Source: Acidimicrobiaceae bacterium (lineage in GTDB: Bacteria; Actinomycetota; Acidimicrobiia; Acidimicrobiales; Ilumatobacteraceae). Taken from it: a stretch of 64,000 nt of DNA. The stretch lies in contig JACJWG010000019.1 in NCBI GenBank assembly GCA_020637235.1, positions 1-64,000 on the forward strand, in the 5' to 3' direction. Of the stretch, positions 46,642 through 56,182 are shown piece by piece (the first letter of the stretch is position 1; every line of letters begins with the position of its first letter). Both the position numbers and the translations under genes were made by a program. The notes below the pieces were generated by a model. It was given only the letters and a program-made list of their open reading frames with translations, made no database searches and was not told the DNA's origin.

Positions 46642-48155
46642 CCATGGACCCCACCCACGACCCGGCCGGCCCGAGCCCGTCCGACCATCCGAGCCCGTCC
46701 GACGAGCGCATCGACGCGCTCGCGCGCGCCGCCGGTGCCGAGTTGCGCCGGCCCGCCCCCGCCGACGGGGTGGCCCGGGTGCGCCGCCAACAGCGTCGCC
46801 GCCAGGCGGTGATCGCCGGCGCCGCAGGCACCGGCGTGCTCGCCGTCGTGATCGGCGCACTCGTGTTCACCGGCGGTGACGATCGCTCGACGGTCGTGCC
46901 CGCCACCGAACCGACCACCGGGGTGAGCGTGCCGGCGACCACGACGCCCGACGAGACGACGCCCGACGAGACGACGCCCGGCGAGACGACACCCGACGAG
47001 ACGACACCCGACGAGAGCCCGAACACCACCCCGGTCGCCACGGACACACCCGACACCTCCGCGACCGACACGCCGCCGACCGACGTCCCGCCCAACGCGG
47101 CCGGCGATCCGGACGTCGTGTACGTCTCGGACACGTTCGCCTCGTTCGGCTCGGAGGTGTCGACGGTCGATCTGCGAACGGGCGCCGTCACCTCGACATC
47201 CGTGATCGACGAGGCCGCCGGCGAGGCCTCCCGGGACGCCCAGGACGCCCTGATGGGCCGAGCGGTTCTGCCGCCGACACGCGAAGTCGGCCACTCGTCG
47301 GGGCTGAACGCCGCAGGGCAGGACGACGTCGGCTATACGACGATCGAGTACGACGTCGGTGGCATCACCTACTCGCTCGACCGGTTGCCGCCCGAGGTGA
47401 CGTCGATCGACCTGTTCTCCGCCGAGACGCTCGGTCGGTTCGACCGCTGCGGCCAGAGCGAGCTCCGCGTCGCCGGCGCACCGTCCGCCCTGCCCGAGCG
47501 GGCCACCGCGCTGTCGATCAGCGTCGACGGGCGATGGATGGTCGTCGTCGGGACCGACTGTCCGCAGCCGGGGACGCTCGCCGACGGGCGACAGCTGGCG
47601 AGCGATCGATCGGCGACGTTGTTCGACGCCACGCAGCCCGACCTGCCGGGGCGTGTGCTGGTCGACCTCGCGCTCGACGGGGCGGGGACCACCACCTTCA
47701 GCGCCGACGGTCGCTTCGTCGCGGTCGAGGCCGGCGACGGCCTGCGGTTCTTCGCCACGGCGTCGGCCGGCGAGCTCGAGCTCGTCCCCGATGGGTGCGT
47801 CGCCAGCGGCACCAAGTGGTCGCGCTTCATCGGCCCGTGGATCGGCGAGTCCTCGGTCGCCCTGCAGCTCCGATGCGGCGACGTCGGGCACGTGCTCGTC
47901 GCCGACCTCGACTCCGGGGACTCGATCGACGTCGAGGTCGGCACCGTGTCCGACTTCGGCTTCGTCGCCGACGTCGACTTCGCCCACTACGACCGCCCGG
48001 GCAACGTCTGGTACACCACGTGCCTCCTGACGCCGGACACCGACCGGGGCACGACCGGCTCGTGCTCCGTCGCACAGGGAAACGGCGAACCCGTCGAACT
48101 GCCCGGGGCGCTGGAGGCCTCGTTCCTGCCGCTCGGCTTCACCTACGGGGGTTGA
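46638..48155 (+). CDS. Membrane-anchored partner of the ECF sigma factor, with extracellular beta-propeller-like domain
   Basis: Protein of 505 residues. A cytoplasmic segment of about 55 residues (IDALARAAGAELRRPAPADG) is followed by one membrane helix (AVIAGAAGTGVLAVVIGALVF), five TTPDE pentapeptides encoded by a 15-bp tandem repeat near 46939-47013, and an exported domain of about 350 residues with WD/YVTN-like strands (LSISVDGRWMVVVGTDC, FSADGRFVAVEAGDGLRFF). No zinc-binding anti-sigma motif (HxxxCxxC) is visible. Position and coupling suggest it holds or reports to the sigma factor; the mechanism is not shown by sequence. GGGAG precedes the ATG. Confidence 0.8.
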   Translation: MTMDPTHDPAGPSPSDHPSPSDERIDALARAAGAELRRPAPADGVARVRRQQRRRQAVIAGAAGTGVLAVVIGALVFTGGDDRSTVVPATEPTTGVSVPATTTPDETTPDETTPGETTPDETTPDESPNTTPVATDTPDTSATDTPPTDVPPNAAGDPDVVYVSDTFASFGSEVSTVDLRTGAVTSTSVIDEAAGEASRDAQDALMGRAVLPPTREVGHSSGLNAAGQDDVGYTTIEYDVGGITYSLDRLPPEVTSIDLFSAETLGRFDRCGQSELRVAGAPSALPERATALSISVDGRWMVVVGTDCPQPGTLADGRQLASDRSATLFDATQPDLPGRVLVDLALDGAGTTTFSADGRFVAVEAGDGLRFFATASAGELELVPDGCVASGTKWSRFIGPWIGESSVALQLRCGDVGHVLVADLDSGDSIDVEVGTVSDFGFVADVDFAHYDRPGNVWYTTCLLTPDTDRGTTGSCSVAQGNGEPVELPGALEASFLPLGFTYGG

Positions 48156-48161
48156 CCCCCG

Positions 48162-49946
48162 TCAGCCCTTGGCGTCGGCCCAGCTCTGCACCACCTGCAC
48201 GTCGGTGACGAACCGCACGCCGCTGCCACGGAACCACCGGCCCGACGCCTCGTCGAGGCAGGTGGTCACCGTGGCGGCGACGCGGTCGGCCTCGGCCTCG
48301 GGTGCGTGCACGATCAGCTCGTCGTGCAGACACAGCACGATCCGGGCGCCGGTGCCGACCAGGCGGGCCCGCACGGTGGCCGCCCACGCCTTGAACAGCT
48401 CGGCGGCGGCGCCCTGCACGGTGGCATTGCGGGCGTACCGGCCCCGCGCGGCCAGGGCGGCCGACACGGACCGGTCGTCGATCGCCTCGTCCGGATCGTG
48501 ATCGCGTTCGGCGACGGTGTCGTACATCGGGATCAGCCGGCCACCGAACGTGCGCAACTCCCGCGCCTCACGACCTGCCCGGTCGGCGTCGCGCAGGTAC
48601 TGCATGGCCACCGGGTAGGCACGCTCCATGCCCTGCAAGGCCTGCCCAGCGGTGCCGCTGGTCTGGCCGTACATCGCAGCCAGCACCGCCACCTTGGCGA
48701 TCGGTCGCTCCACCCGCAGCCGATCGGCCACCGGTCGGTAGAGATCGTCGGCAGTGGTGGCCTGCACCAGCCCGCGGTCGCCGGACACCGCGGCCAGCAC
48801 CCGCGGCTCGATCTGGCCGAGGTCGGCCTGCACGAACACCCATCCGGGATCTGCTCGCACGGCCGGGCGCAGCTCGGCCGGCAGGTTGTGCAGTCCGGCC
48901 TGGGCGGTCATGCGGCCCGCGGCGCCGTCCGTGCTGCTCCACGCGCCACGCAGGCGGCCGTCGACACCCACGTGCTGATCGAGCCAGCCGTGGCCGAAGG
49001 TGGTCGCGATCCGCTCGGCCTTGCGCCACTGCAACAGGGCATCGACCACCGGGTGCGCCTCGCGCATCGCTTCGAGCCGCCACGCGCGCGTGTCGGGTAC
49101 GTCGATGCCCGCCCGGCGCAGCATCGCCTTCACATCCGCCGGGTTGCGCAGGTCGAACGTCCCCAGCCCGGGGACGTGCCGCAGCACCTCGGCATCGCGC
49201 GCCGCCCGCTGCTCGACGGCGTTGGCCTCCGAACCCGCCCGCGGTCCGGCCAACGAGGTGATCAGGCCGTCGGCGACCGTGACGTCGACCGGCAGCCCGT
49301 CGAGCTCGAGTTCGGCGCACAGGATCTCGGCCGCCGACTCGGACCGGGCGAGCGCCATCGGGTCACCGGCCACGTCCAGTTCGCCGAGTCGGTGCAGCTG
49401 TCGTCGGTGCACCTGCAGCGCGAGTTGGGCCCACCGGGCAGCGGCGTCGGCGTCGTCGCGCCACGAGCCCTCCACCCACTCGGCACGCAGGTGCCCGTCG
49501 GCCCGAACCGCCGGATGCGGCCCGTCGCCGGCGTCGCCGGCACCGAGGTCGAGTTGGCCGCTCACCGGTGCGTCGCGGCGATCGAGCCCCTGCACCGCGC
49601 ACCAGATCCGCACCTCGTCGACCCGCCAACCACCGTGGATCACGCGGTGCACCGCGCCGAGGTCCCAGCACGCCCCGAGGCGCACGTCGTGTCGTGCCAG
49701 CACGGACGCCGGTTCCCTCGACCACCACACCCAGCGGGGATGCACCTCGCGTTCGGTGGCCGCGACCCATGCGACCACGTCGTCCGTGCTGCCGCCGGCG
49801 GCGACGAGACCTCGCTCGGTGGCGAGTCCGGCCACGGTGCCGCCCGTGCCGATCGCGAGCGCGATCGCCACCGGTGTGTGGCGCTCGACCCCGAAGTCGC
49901 GCAACGCTCGGACGAGCGCGTCCGCTCCGTCGACCACGGCCACCAT
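48162..49946 (-). CDS. Bifunctional 3'-5' exonuclease/DNA polymerase-like protein, family A
   Basis: PolA-related protein of 594 residues. Motif A is ADLGQIEPRVLA near 377 (canonical DYSQIELR), the O-helix is PIAKVAVLAAMYGQ, motif B is RNATVQGAAAELFKAW and motif C is LCLHDELIVHAP near 542. The N-terminal 230 residues hold a degenerate exonuclease-like region without an evident acidic quartet. Actinobacteria often carry such a second PolA-like gene of uncertain role. Start taken at ATG 49946, with GAGG eight bases upstream; an in-frame ATG at 49955 adds MAP. Convergent with the sigma-partner gene, six bases apart. Confidence 0.88.
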   Translation of the reverse strand: MVAVVDGADALVRALRDFGVERHTPVAIALAIGTGGTVAGLATERGLVAAGGSTDDVVAWVAATEREVHPRWVWWSREPASVLARHDVRLGACWDLGAVHRVIHGGWRVDEVRIWCAVQGLDRRDAPVSGQLDLGAGDAGDGPHPAVRADGHLRAEWVEGSWRDDADAAARWAQLALQVHRRQLHRLGELDVAGDPMALARSESAAEILCAELELDGLPVDVTVADGLITSLAGPRAGSEANAVEQRAARDAEVLRHVPGLGTFDLRNPADVKAMLRRAGIDVPDTRAWRLEAMREAHPVVDALLQWRKAERIATTFGHGWLDQHVGVDGRLRGAWSSTDGAAGRMTAQAGLHNLPAELRPAVRADPGWVFVQADLGQIEPRVLAAVSGDRGLVQATTADDLYRPVADRLRVERPIAKVAVLAAMYGQTSGTAGQALQGMERAYPVAMQYLRDADRAGREARELRTFGGRLIPMYDTVAERDHDPDEAIDDRSVSAALAARGRYARNATVQGAAAELFKAWAATVRARLVGTGARIVLCLHDELIVHAPEAEADRVAATVTTCLDEASGRWFRGSGVRFVTDVQVVQSWADAKG

Positions 49947-50002
49947 CGGCGCCATCCTCGCGGATGGATGTGACGGGGGCCCGGTTCGCTCGGTCGCCGT
50001 CG

Positions 50003-50620
50003 TCAGAACGGCCGGATGTTCCAACCGGTGAGCACCAGGGCGCTGCGACGTTGCTCGATCACGCCCACGCTGCCGGTGTCGTTCCACAACGACTCGCCGG
50101 CAGCTGCGTGCAACCCGAGCATGCGTGCCGTGAGCATGCGTGAGAAGTGCCCGTGCGTGAATGCGACCGCGACACGCCCGGCCGCCACACGCTCGAGCTT
50201 CGCGATGAACGACTCGCAGCGTGCGGCCACCTGGTGCACGTTCTCGCCCTCCGGGCCACCATTCACGAACACGTTCCACGTCGGGTCGTCCTCGCGGATC
50301 TCGTCGATCCGCAGTCCCTCGTACCGGCCGTAGTCCACCTCGGCCAGCAGGTGGGTCGGCTCGGCCTCCGCCTCGGGCATCGCCAGCTCGGCAGTCGCCA
50401 GCGCCCGGGCGAGCGGGCTCGTGAACACCACCGGTGCGCCGGCGCCGAGCGGCGACCGTTCGGCGATCAACTGGGTCAGGACGGGGCGCAGCGCTTCGGC
50501 CTGCGCACGACCCGTCTCGAGCAGCGGCAGATCGGTGCGTCCGGTGTGGCGTCCGTTGGTCGACCACTCGGTCGCACCGTGCCGGACGAGGAGGACGGCG
50601 AGGGGCAGGGGAGCCGACAC
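50003..50620 (-). CDS. Histidine phosphatase superfamily protein
   Basis: Phosphoglycerate mutase-like phosphatase of 205 residues. The catalytic motif LLVRHGATEW with the phospho-accepting histidine, the middle acidic segment AEVDYGRYEG and the second histidine in VAFTHGHFSRML are all present. The acid phosphatase-like substrate is unknown. It begins with GTG (50618-50620), six bases after a minus-strand TAGGGT box, again the leaderless geometry. Divergent from the MFS gene, followed 56 bp later by the polymerase-like gene. Confidence 0.9.
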   Translation of the reverse strand: MSAPLPLAVLLVRHGATEWSTNGRHTGRTDLPLLETGRAQAEALRPVLTQLIAERSPLGAGAPVVFTSPLARALATAELAMPEAEAEPTHLLAEVDYGRYEGLRIDEIREDDPTWNVFVNGGPEGENVHQVAARCESFIAKLERVAAGRVAVAFTHGHFSRMLTARMLGLHAAAGESLWNDTGSVGVIEQRRSALVLTGWNIRPF

Positions 50621-50680
50621 GCTCGCACCCTACGACCTCCGACGGGGCGTGTCGCGGGAACCGGAGGTAGAAACGAGGTG

Positions 50681-51934
50681 ATGCTCGCCTCGCAGACGTT
50701 CCGCTCGTTGCGATCGCGCAACGCGCGGCGCTTCTTCGTGGGCTTGCTGGTCAGCAACGTCGGCACCTGGATCCAGTCCACCGCGATGGGGTTGCTGGTG
50801 TACGACCTCACCGGCAAGGCCACCGACGTCGGCATCACGCTGCTCGCCCAGTTCCTGCCGATGCTGCTGCTCGGCGTGTGGGCCGGCGCGCTCGCCGACC
50901 GTGTCGACAAGCGCCGGATGGCGATGATCACCCAGTCGGTGATGGGCGCGCAGGCGGTGGTGCTCGGCGTGGTGTCCCTGGCGGGCGTCGTCGAGTTGTG
51001 GGTCGTGTACGCCGCGGCGACCGTGCTCGGCATCGCCGGCGCGCTCGACAACCCGGCCCGGCGCGGGTTCGTGGTCGAGCTCGTCGAACCCGCCGACATC
51101 CCCAACGTGCTGGCGCTCAACACCGCCGTGATGACCGGCAGCAGGATCTTCGGTCCGGCGATCGCCGCTGCGCTGATCGATCCGCTCGGGGCCGGCTGGC
51201 TGTTCGTGGTGAACGGCGTGACGTTCCTCGCGATCCTGTGGCCGCTCGCCACGGCCGACGTGACCGACCTGCACCCGTCGCCCCCGGCAGCGCGAGGTGG
51301 CCGGCCGGTGCGCGAAGCGATCGCCTTCGTGGCCCGCAACCCCCGACTCGCGCTGCTGTTCACCGTGTTCACGGTGGTCGGCACCTTCGCGTTCAACTAC
51401 GGGGTCTCGCTGCTCAAGATCGCCGACGCGCGCTTCGGCGATCCGAAGCTGTTCGGCTGGCTGCTCACCGTCACCAGCGTCGGCAATCTCGTGGGATCGC
51501 TCTACACCGCCGGGCGTGTCGAGCTGCGGATGCGCTTCTTCTTCGTGTCGCTGGTGGTGCTCGGCGCCGCCGGCATCGCCGTGTCGTGGTCGCCCACCGT
51601 GTGGGTGGCCTTCGTCGCCGCCCTGCCGCTCGGCGCGGCCGGCGCCGCGGTGATCGCATCGATGAACGGCCTGTCGCAGCTGGAGACACCACCACACATG
51701 CGCGGCCGGATCCTGGCGCTCGGTGCCGTCGCGTTCCTCGGGACCACCCCGATCGGGTCGCCGATCACCGGGTGGGTGGCCGACAACGTGAGCGCCGAGT
51801 GGAGCCTCGCATACGGCAGCGTCGTCGCGCTGGTGAGCGCTGCCGCCGGTGCCGCGCTCCACCGCCGAAACGTGACCGGTGTCGGGGCGCAGGATCCGAC
51901 ATCGCCGGCGGTGGTGGTGGACACTCCGGGGTGA
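50681..51934 (+). CDS. MFS transporter (enterobactin-exporter-like group)
   Basis: Membrane protein of 417 residues with about twelve hydrophobic segments. It opens MLASQTFRSLRSRNARRFFV, and motif A-like GALADRVDKRRM and GALDNPARRGFVVELVEPAD are typical of the MFS_3 group (siderophore and macrolide exporters). GGAGGT lies 13 bases before the ATG; a GTG three bases upstream is an alternative start. The stop overlaps the photolyase start by one base (TGATG), so the two are probably co-transcribed. The substrate is unknown. Confidence 0.9.
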   Translation: MLASQTFRSLRSRNARRFFVGLLVSNVGTWIQSTAMGLLVYDLTGKATDVGITLLAQFLPMLLLGVWAGALADRVDKRRMAMITQSVMGAQAVVLGVVSLAGVVELWVVYAAATVLGIAGALDNPARRGFVVELVEPADIPNVLALNTAVMTGSRIFGPAIAAALIDPLGAGWLFVVNGVTFLAILWPLATADVTDLHPSPPAARGGRPVREAIAFVARNPRLALLFTVFTVVGTFAFNYGVSLLKIADARFGDPKLFGWLLTVTSVGNLVGSLYTAGRVELRMRFFFVSLVVLGAAGIAVSWSPTVWVAFVAALPLGAAGAAVIASMNGLSQLETPPHMRGRILALGAVAFLGTTPIGSPITGWVADNVSAEWSLAYGSVVALVSAAAGAALHRRNVTGVGAQDPTSPAVVVDTPG

Positions 51935-53307
51935 TGCCCGCCCGACCCCGCGCCGTGCTCTGGTTCCGGCGCGATCTGCGCCTCGACGACCATCCCGCAC
52001 TCGCCGCCACCCATGCGCACGGCGACGTGGTCCCCCTGTTCGTCGTCGATCCCGCCTTCGCCGCCGCAGGGCTGCCCCGACGGGGGTTCATGGCTTCGGC
52101 GCTGCAGGCGCTCGACGAGCGCATCGGCGGTGCGCTGGTGTACCGCCACGGCGATCCGGTCGACGTCGTACCCGCGTTCGCCGCCGAGGTGGGCGCCGAC
52201 GTGGTGATCGTGACGCGCGACCACGGGCCCTACGGCCACCGGCGCGACGCCGCCGTCGCCGCCCGCCTCGCCGTCGACGGCCGCAAGCTCCGCGGCGTCG
52301 GCAGCAACTACGCCGTCGACCCGGGCACGGTGCACAAAGCCGATCGATCGTCGTACTCGGTGTTCACCCCGTTTTCGAAGGCGTGGCTCGCCACCGGCCA
52401 GCCGCGCTGGGCCGAACGGCCGGCGACGCCGCGGCCGGCCCACGTGACGTGGGTGGGTCATCCCGACGTCGCATGCGACGGCCCCCCGGCCGTGGAACCA
52501 CACGAGATCCAGCTCCCCGAGGCCACCGAGGCGGCCGCACACCGCCAGTGGCAGACGTTCCTCGCCGACGGCCTCGATCAGTACGACGCCCAGCGCAACC
52601 AGCCGGGTCTCCCCGGCACCAGCCGGCTGTCGCCGTACCTGCGCTGGGGTGTGCTGCACCCGCTGCAGCTGATCGACGACCTCGGCACCGAACGCCCACA
52701 CCAGGTGTTCCGCAGCGAACTCGCCTGGCGGGAGTTCTACGCGGACGTGCTGTTCCGCCGGCCCGACACGGCTTGGCGCAACCTGCAGGAGAAGATGGAC
52801 GCGATGCCCGTCGACACCGATGCCCGGGCGCGCCGGCGATTCGCGGCGTGGGCCGAGGGGCGCACCGGTGTGCCGATCGTCGACGCCGGGATGCGCCAAC
52901 TGCTCGCCACCGGGTGGATGCACAACCGGGTTCGGATGATCACGGCGAGCTACCTGGTGAAGGACCTCCACCTGCCGTGGCAGTGGGGGGCGCGGCACTT
53001 CATGGTGCACCTCGTCGACGGCGACCTGGCCTCCAACCAGCACGGCTGGCAGTGGACCGCCGGCACCGGCACCGACGCCGCGCCGTACTTCCGGGTGTTC
53101 AACCCGTACGGTCAGAGCGAGAAGTTCGACCCCGACGGCCACTACCTGCGACGGTGGGTGCCCGAGCTGGCCGGCCTCGACGACCGCACGATCCACGATC
53201 CCGGGCTGCTCCGACCGGACGGCTACCCGGCGCCGATCGTCGATCACGCCGCGGAGCGTGAGGAGGCGCTGCGCAGGTATCGGTCGCTCGGGGGTGCGGC
53301 TCGCTAG
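51934..53307 (+). CDS. phr: Deoxyribodipyrimidine photolyase
   Basis: Light-driven DNA repair flavoprotein of 457 residues, class I CPD photolyase type. It has the antenna domain (VLWFRRDLRLDDHPALAATH) and the FAD-binding helical domain (SRLSPYLRWGVLHPLQL, RSELAWREFYADVLF, WMHNRVRMITASYLVKDL, NQHGWQWTAGTGTDAAPYFR). The conserved tryptophans and the cofactor-contacting asparagine region are visible. Cryptochrome function is less likely given the complete photolyase motifs. It starts at ATG 51934 overlapping the upstream MFS stop. Confidence 0.95.
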   Translation: MPARPRAVLWFRRDLRLDDHPALAATHAHGDVVPLFVVDPAFAAAGLPRRGFMASALQALDERIGGALVYRHGDPVDVVPAFAAEVGADVVIVTRDHGPYGHRRDAAVAARLAVDGRKLRGVGSNYAVDPGTVHKADRSSYSVFTPFSKAWLATGQPRWAERPATPRPAHVTWVGHPDVACDGPPAVEPHEIQLPEATEAAAHRQWQTFLADGLDQYDAQRNQPGLPGTSRLSPYLRWGVLHPLQLIDDLGTERPHQVFRSELAWREFYADVLFRRPDTAWRNLQEKMDAMPVDTDARARRRFAAWAEGRTGVPIVDAGMRQLLATGWMHNRVRMITASYLVKDLHLPWQWGARHFMVHLVDGDLASNQHGWQWTAGTGTDAAPYFRVFNPYGQSEKFDPDGHYLRRWVPELAGLDDRTIHDPGLLRPDGYPAPIVDHAAEREEALRRYRSLGGAAR

Positions 53308-53355
53308 CCTTTGTCGAACCCGCCGACCCCGTTCCGGCGCTCCCGAGGTACCGCC

Positions 53356-54354
53356 ATGCTGGACGAACGCAAGATCGCCATCCTCCGAGCGATCGTGCAC
53401 GAGTACATCGCGACGGCTCAACCCGTCGGTTCGACGCACATCGCTCAGGCCCCCGGCGTCCACGTCAGTTCCGCCACGGTGCGCAACGAGATGGCCGTGC
53501 TCGAGCAGGAGGGGTACCTCGTCCAGCCGCACACGTCCGCGGGGCGCATCCCGACCGACAAGGGCTACCGGCTGTTCGTCGACACCCTCACGTCGCCGAG
53601 CCCGCTCGATTCGGTCGTCACCCGTCGGGTCGGCGAGTTCTTCGACGCAGCACACGGCCGGCTCGAGGAGATGCTGCACCAGACGAGCGACCTGCTCGCA
53701 CAGCTCACCCGTCACGCCTCGCTCGTCGTCGGGCCCGCCGCCGACCGTGCGGTCGTCCGCTCGGTGCAGGTGGTGAGCCTCGCCCCACGGGTGGCCGTGG
53801 TGGTGGCCGTGCTGTCGAACGGGTCGGTCGAGAACGAGACGATCGAGTTCGACACCGACGTGAGCGACCTGCGGGTCTCCACGGCGAGCGCCCACCTGGC
53901 GCACGGCCTCACGAACCGGGCCGTCGAGTCCGACTGGACACCGTCGAGCGGTGATCCCGAGGTCGACACGATCTGCAGCGCCGCGCACGCCGCATTGCTC
54001 GGTGCCGGCCAGCGCGAGCCGGTGTTCGTCGGTGGGACGAGCGTGGTCGCTCAGGCGTTCGACGCGGTCGACACGGTGCGCACCGTGTTGCAGACGCTCG
54101 AGCAGCAGTACGTGATGGTGTCTCTCGTGCGCGATGTGCTCGGGCGGGGACTGTCGGTCGCGATCGGGGCCGAACACGGCATCGAGCCGCTCGCGGCGTG
54201 CTCGGTGGTCGTGGCGCCGGTGGTGGTCGACGGGGAACACGTCGGTACCGTCGGCGTGCTCGGGCCCACCCGCATGAACTATCCACAAGCGCTGGCCACG
54301 GTCGAGGTGGTCAGCGAACGACTCGGCAAGCATCTCGGCGAAGGGGCAGGCTGA
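53356..54354 (+). CDS. hrcA: Heat-inducible transcription repressor HrcA
   Basis: Repressor of 332 residues. The winged helix region includes AILRAIVHEYIATAQPVGST, VSSATVRNEMAVLEQEGYL and PHTSAGRIPTDKGYRLFVD; the GAF-like C-terminal domain ends RMNYPQALATVEVVSERLG. It normally binds CIRCE elements to control groESL and dnaK. GAGG stands about eight bases before the ATG at 53356, and an upstream TAGCCT could be the -10 box. No CIRCE element is visible upstream, so this operon seems not to autoregulate through one. First gene of hrcA-dnaJ-rsmE. Confidence 0.96.
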   Translation: MLDERKIAILRAIVHEYIATAQPVGSTHIAQAPGVHVSSATVRNEMAVLEQEGYLVQPHTSAGRIPTDKGYRLFVDTLTSPSPLDSVVTRRVGEFFDAAHGRLEEMLHQTSDLLAQLTRHASLVVGPAADRAVVRSVQVVSLAPRVAVVVAVLSNGSVENETIEFDTDVSDLRVSTASAHLAHGLTNRAVESDWTPSSGDPEVDTICSAAHAALLGAGQREPVFVGGTSVVAQAFDAVDTVRTVLQTLEQQYVMVSLVRDVLGRGLSVAIGAEHGIEPLAACSVVVAPVVVDGEHVGTVGVLGPTRMNYPQALATVEVVSERLGKHLGEGAG

Positions 54355-54357
54355 CTC

Positions 54358-55479
54358 GTGGCCGATTACTACGAACTGCTGGGGGTGGCTCGCACCGCCA
54401 GTCCGGACGAGATCAAGAAGGCGTACCGCAAGCGCGCTCGCGAGCTGCATCCCGACGCCAACCCCGGCGACGCCGCGGCGGAGGAACAGTTCAAGCAGGT
54501 CGCGAAGGCCTACGAGGTGCTGAGCGACCCCGAGCAGCGGGCTCGCTACGACCGCTTCGGCGACGCCGGTGTCGGCGGCAACGGGGGGCCGAACCTCGGC
54601 GACGTGTTCGGTGGCGGTGGGCTCGGCGACCTGTTCGACGCGTTCTTCGGCGGCGGGGGAGGGGGCGGTTTCGGCGGTCGCGGTCCCGCCGGTCCGCCGC
54701 GGGGTCAGGATCTCGAGGTCGTCGCCGACATCTCGCTCGAGCAGGCCGTGTTCGGGGCCACCATGCCGGTGACGGTCCGCACCGCGGTGCGCTGCGACGA
54801 CTGCGGTGGCAACGGCGCGGCCGAGGGCACACAGCCCGTCACCTGCTCCGAGTGCAACGGCCGTGGCCAGGTACAACGCGTGCGTCAGAGCCTGCTCGGC
54901 CAGATGGTCACCACGTCGGCGTGCCCGCGCTGCGGCGGCGTCGGCCAGGTGATCGCCTCGCCCTGCCACACCTGCCAGGGCGAGGGGCGCACGATCACCG
55001 AGAAGACCTACCAGGTCGACATCCCCGCCGGTGTCGACACGGGGTCGACGCTCCGGCTCACCGGCCGTGGCGCGGTGGGCCCACGCGGCGGCGCCGCCGG
55101 CGACCTGTACGTCCACGTGCGGGTGGCGGCCCACGAACGGTTCGTGCGCGACGGCGACGATCTGTTCGTCGACCTGCCGGTCTCGATCGCCCAGGCCTCG
55201 CTCGGCACGAAGTTCGTGCTGCCCACCCTCGACGGCGACGAGGAGATCGTCGTGCCCGCCGGCACCCAGCCGGGCAAGGAGTTCCTCATCCGTGGCAAGG
55301 GCGTCACCCGGCTGCAGGGCCGCGGGCGCGGCGATCTACGCGTCCGCGTGGCGGTGGAGGTGCCCACCAAGCTCACCGACGCCGAGGTCGATCTGCTGCG
55401 CCGCTTCGCCGAGGGCCGGGGCGAGCACGTGCATACCGAGCAGGGCCTGTTCAGCCGCATAAAGTCTGCGTTCTCATGA
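54358..55479 (+). CDS. dnaJ: Chaperone protein DnaJ
   Basis: Type I J-protein of 373 residues. The J domain is at 1-70 with His31-Pro32-Asp33, followed by a Gly/Phe-rich linker, four CxxCxGxG zinc repeats (CDDCGGNG, CSECNGRG, CPRCGGVG, CHTCQGEG) and the substrate-binding C-terminal domains. It stimulates DnaK ATPase. The start is GTG 54358, three bases after the hrcA stop. In actinobacteria the hrcA-linked copy is usually DnaJ2, with DnaJ1 in the dnaK operon; no dnaK is here, so that reading fits. Confidence 0.97.
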   Translation: MADYYELLGVARTASPDEIKKAYRKRARELHPDANPGDAAAEEQFKQVAKAYEVLSDPEQRARYDRFGDAGVGGNGGPNLGDVFGGGGLGDLFDAFFGGGGGGGFGGRGPAGPPRGQDLEVVADISLEQAVFGATMPVTVRTAVRCDDCGGNGAAEGTQPVTCSECNGRGQVQRVRQSLLGQMVTTSACPRCGGVGQVIASPCHTCQGEGRTITEKTYQVDIPAGVDTGSTLRLTGRGAVGPRGGAAGDLYVHVRVAAHERFVRDGDDLFVDLPVSIAQASLGTKFVLPTLDGDEEIVVPAGTQPGKEFLIRGKGVTRLQGRGRGDLRVRVAVEVPTKLTDAEVDLLRRFAEGRGEHVHTEQGLFSRIKSAFS

Positions 55480-56150
55480 ACCCGCTGCTGCGCAACTCCG
55501 AGGCCCACGTCTTCGTCGATTCGCTCGCTTCGCCGCAGTTGGCGTTCGAGGACGAGCACCACCTCGACCGGTCGCTGCGCCTCGAGGAGACCGACGTCGT
55601 GTCGGTGAGCGACGGACAGGGGCGGTGGGCGACCGCCACGTGGAGCCGTCGCCGAGGCCTCGAGCTCACCAGCAAGATCCACGAGGATCCCGAACGGCCA
55701 CCGCTCGTGATCGGCTGCGCGATCCCGAAAGGCGACCGTCCCGAGTTGGTCGTGCAGAAGCTCACCGAGCTCGGCGTCAACCGGATCTCGTTCTACGAGA
55801 CCACCCGTTCGGTGGTGCGGTGGGACGCCGAACGCCGGTCCAAGCAGCTCGAACGGATGAAGCGCATCGCGCGGGAAGCGGCGATGCAGAGCCGGCGCAC
55901 GTTCTTGCCGCGGATCGAGTTCACGACGTTCGAGCGGATGCTCGAGCAGAACGGCATGGCGATCGCCGAGGTGGGTGGCCGCGATCCGATCGACGAGGCG
56001 GTCACCGGCGTCCTCGTCGGCCCCGAAGGCGGGTTCGAACGTGACGAGCTCGATTACGCCGTGCCGAAGATCGGGCTGTCCCGCAACATCCTGCGGGTCG
56101 AGACCGCGGCGATCGTCGCCGCCGCGATGCTGGTGGCAGCGCATGCCTGA
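55476..56150 (+). CDS. rsmE: 16S rRNA (uracil-1498-N3)-methyltransferase
   Basis: SPOUT-class RNA methyltransferase of 224 residues acting on U1498 of 16S rRNA. PUA-like N-terminal part (DEHHLDRSLRLEETDVVSVS), then the knot region LVIGCAIPKGDRPELVVQKL, TELGVNRISFYETTRSV, GVLVGPEGGFERDEL and the terminal SAM-binding LSRNILRVETAAIVA. Slightly shorter than the E. coli enzyme. The ATG overlaps the dnaJ stop by four bases (ATGA), typical of the hrcA-dnaJ-rsmE operon. Confidence 0.96.
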   Translation: MNPLLRNSEAHVFVDSLASPQLAFEDEHHLDRSLRLEETDVVSVSDGQGRWATATWSRRRGLELTSKIHEDPERPPLVIGCAIPKGDRPELVVQKLTELGVNRISFYETTRSVVRWDAERRSKQLERMKRIAREAAMQSRRTFLPRIEFTTFERMLEQNGMAIAEVGGRDPIDEAVTGVLVGPEGGFERDELDYAVPKIGLSRNILRVETAAIVAAAMLVAAHA

Positions 56151-56182
56151 CGCCGTGGCCGAGGCCGGCGCTTGACGAGGTC

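Noticed and set aside
53300..53356. CIRCE element before hrcA
   Set aside because: No TTAGCACTC-N9-GAGTGCTAA pattern or close variant is present.
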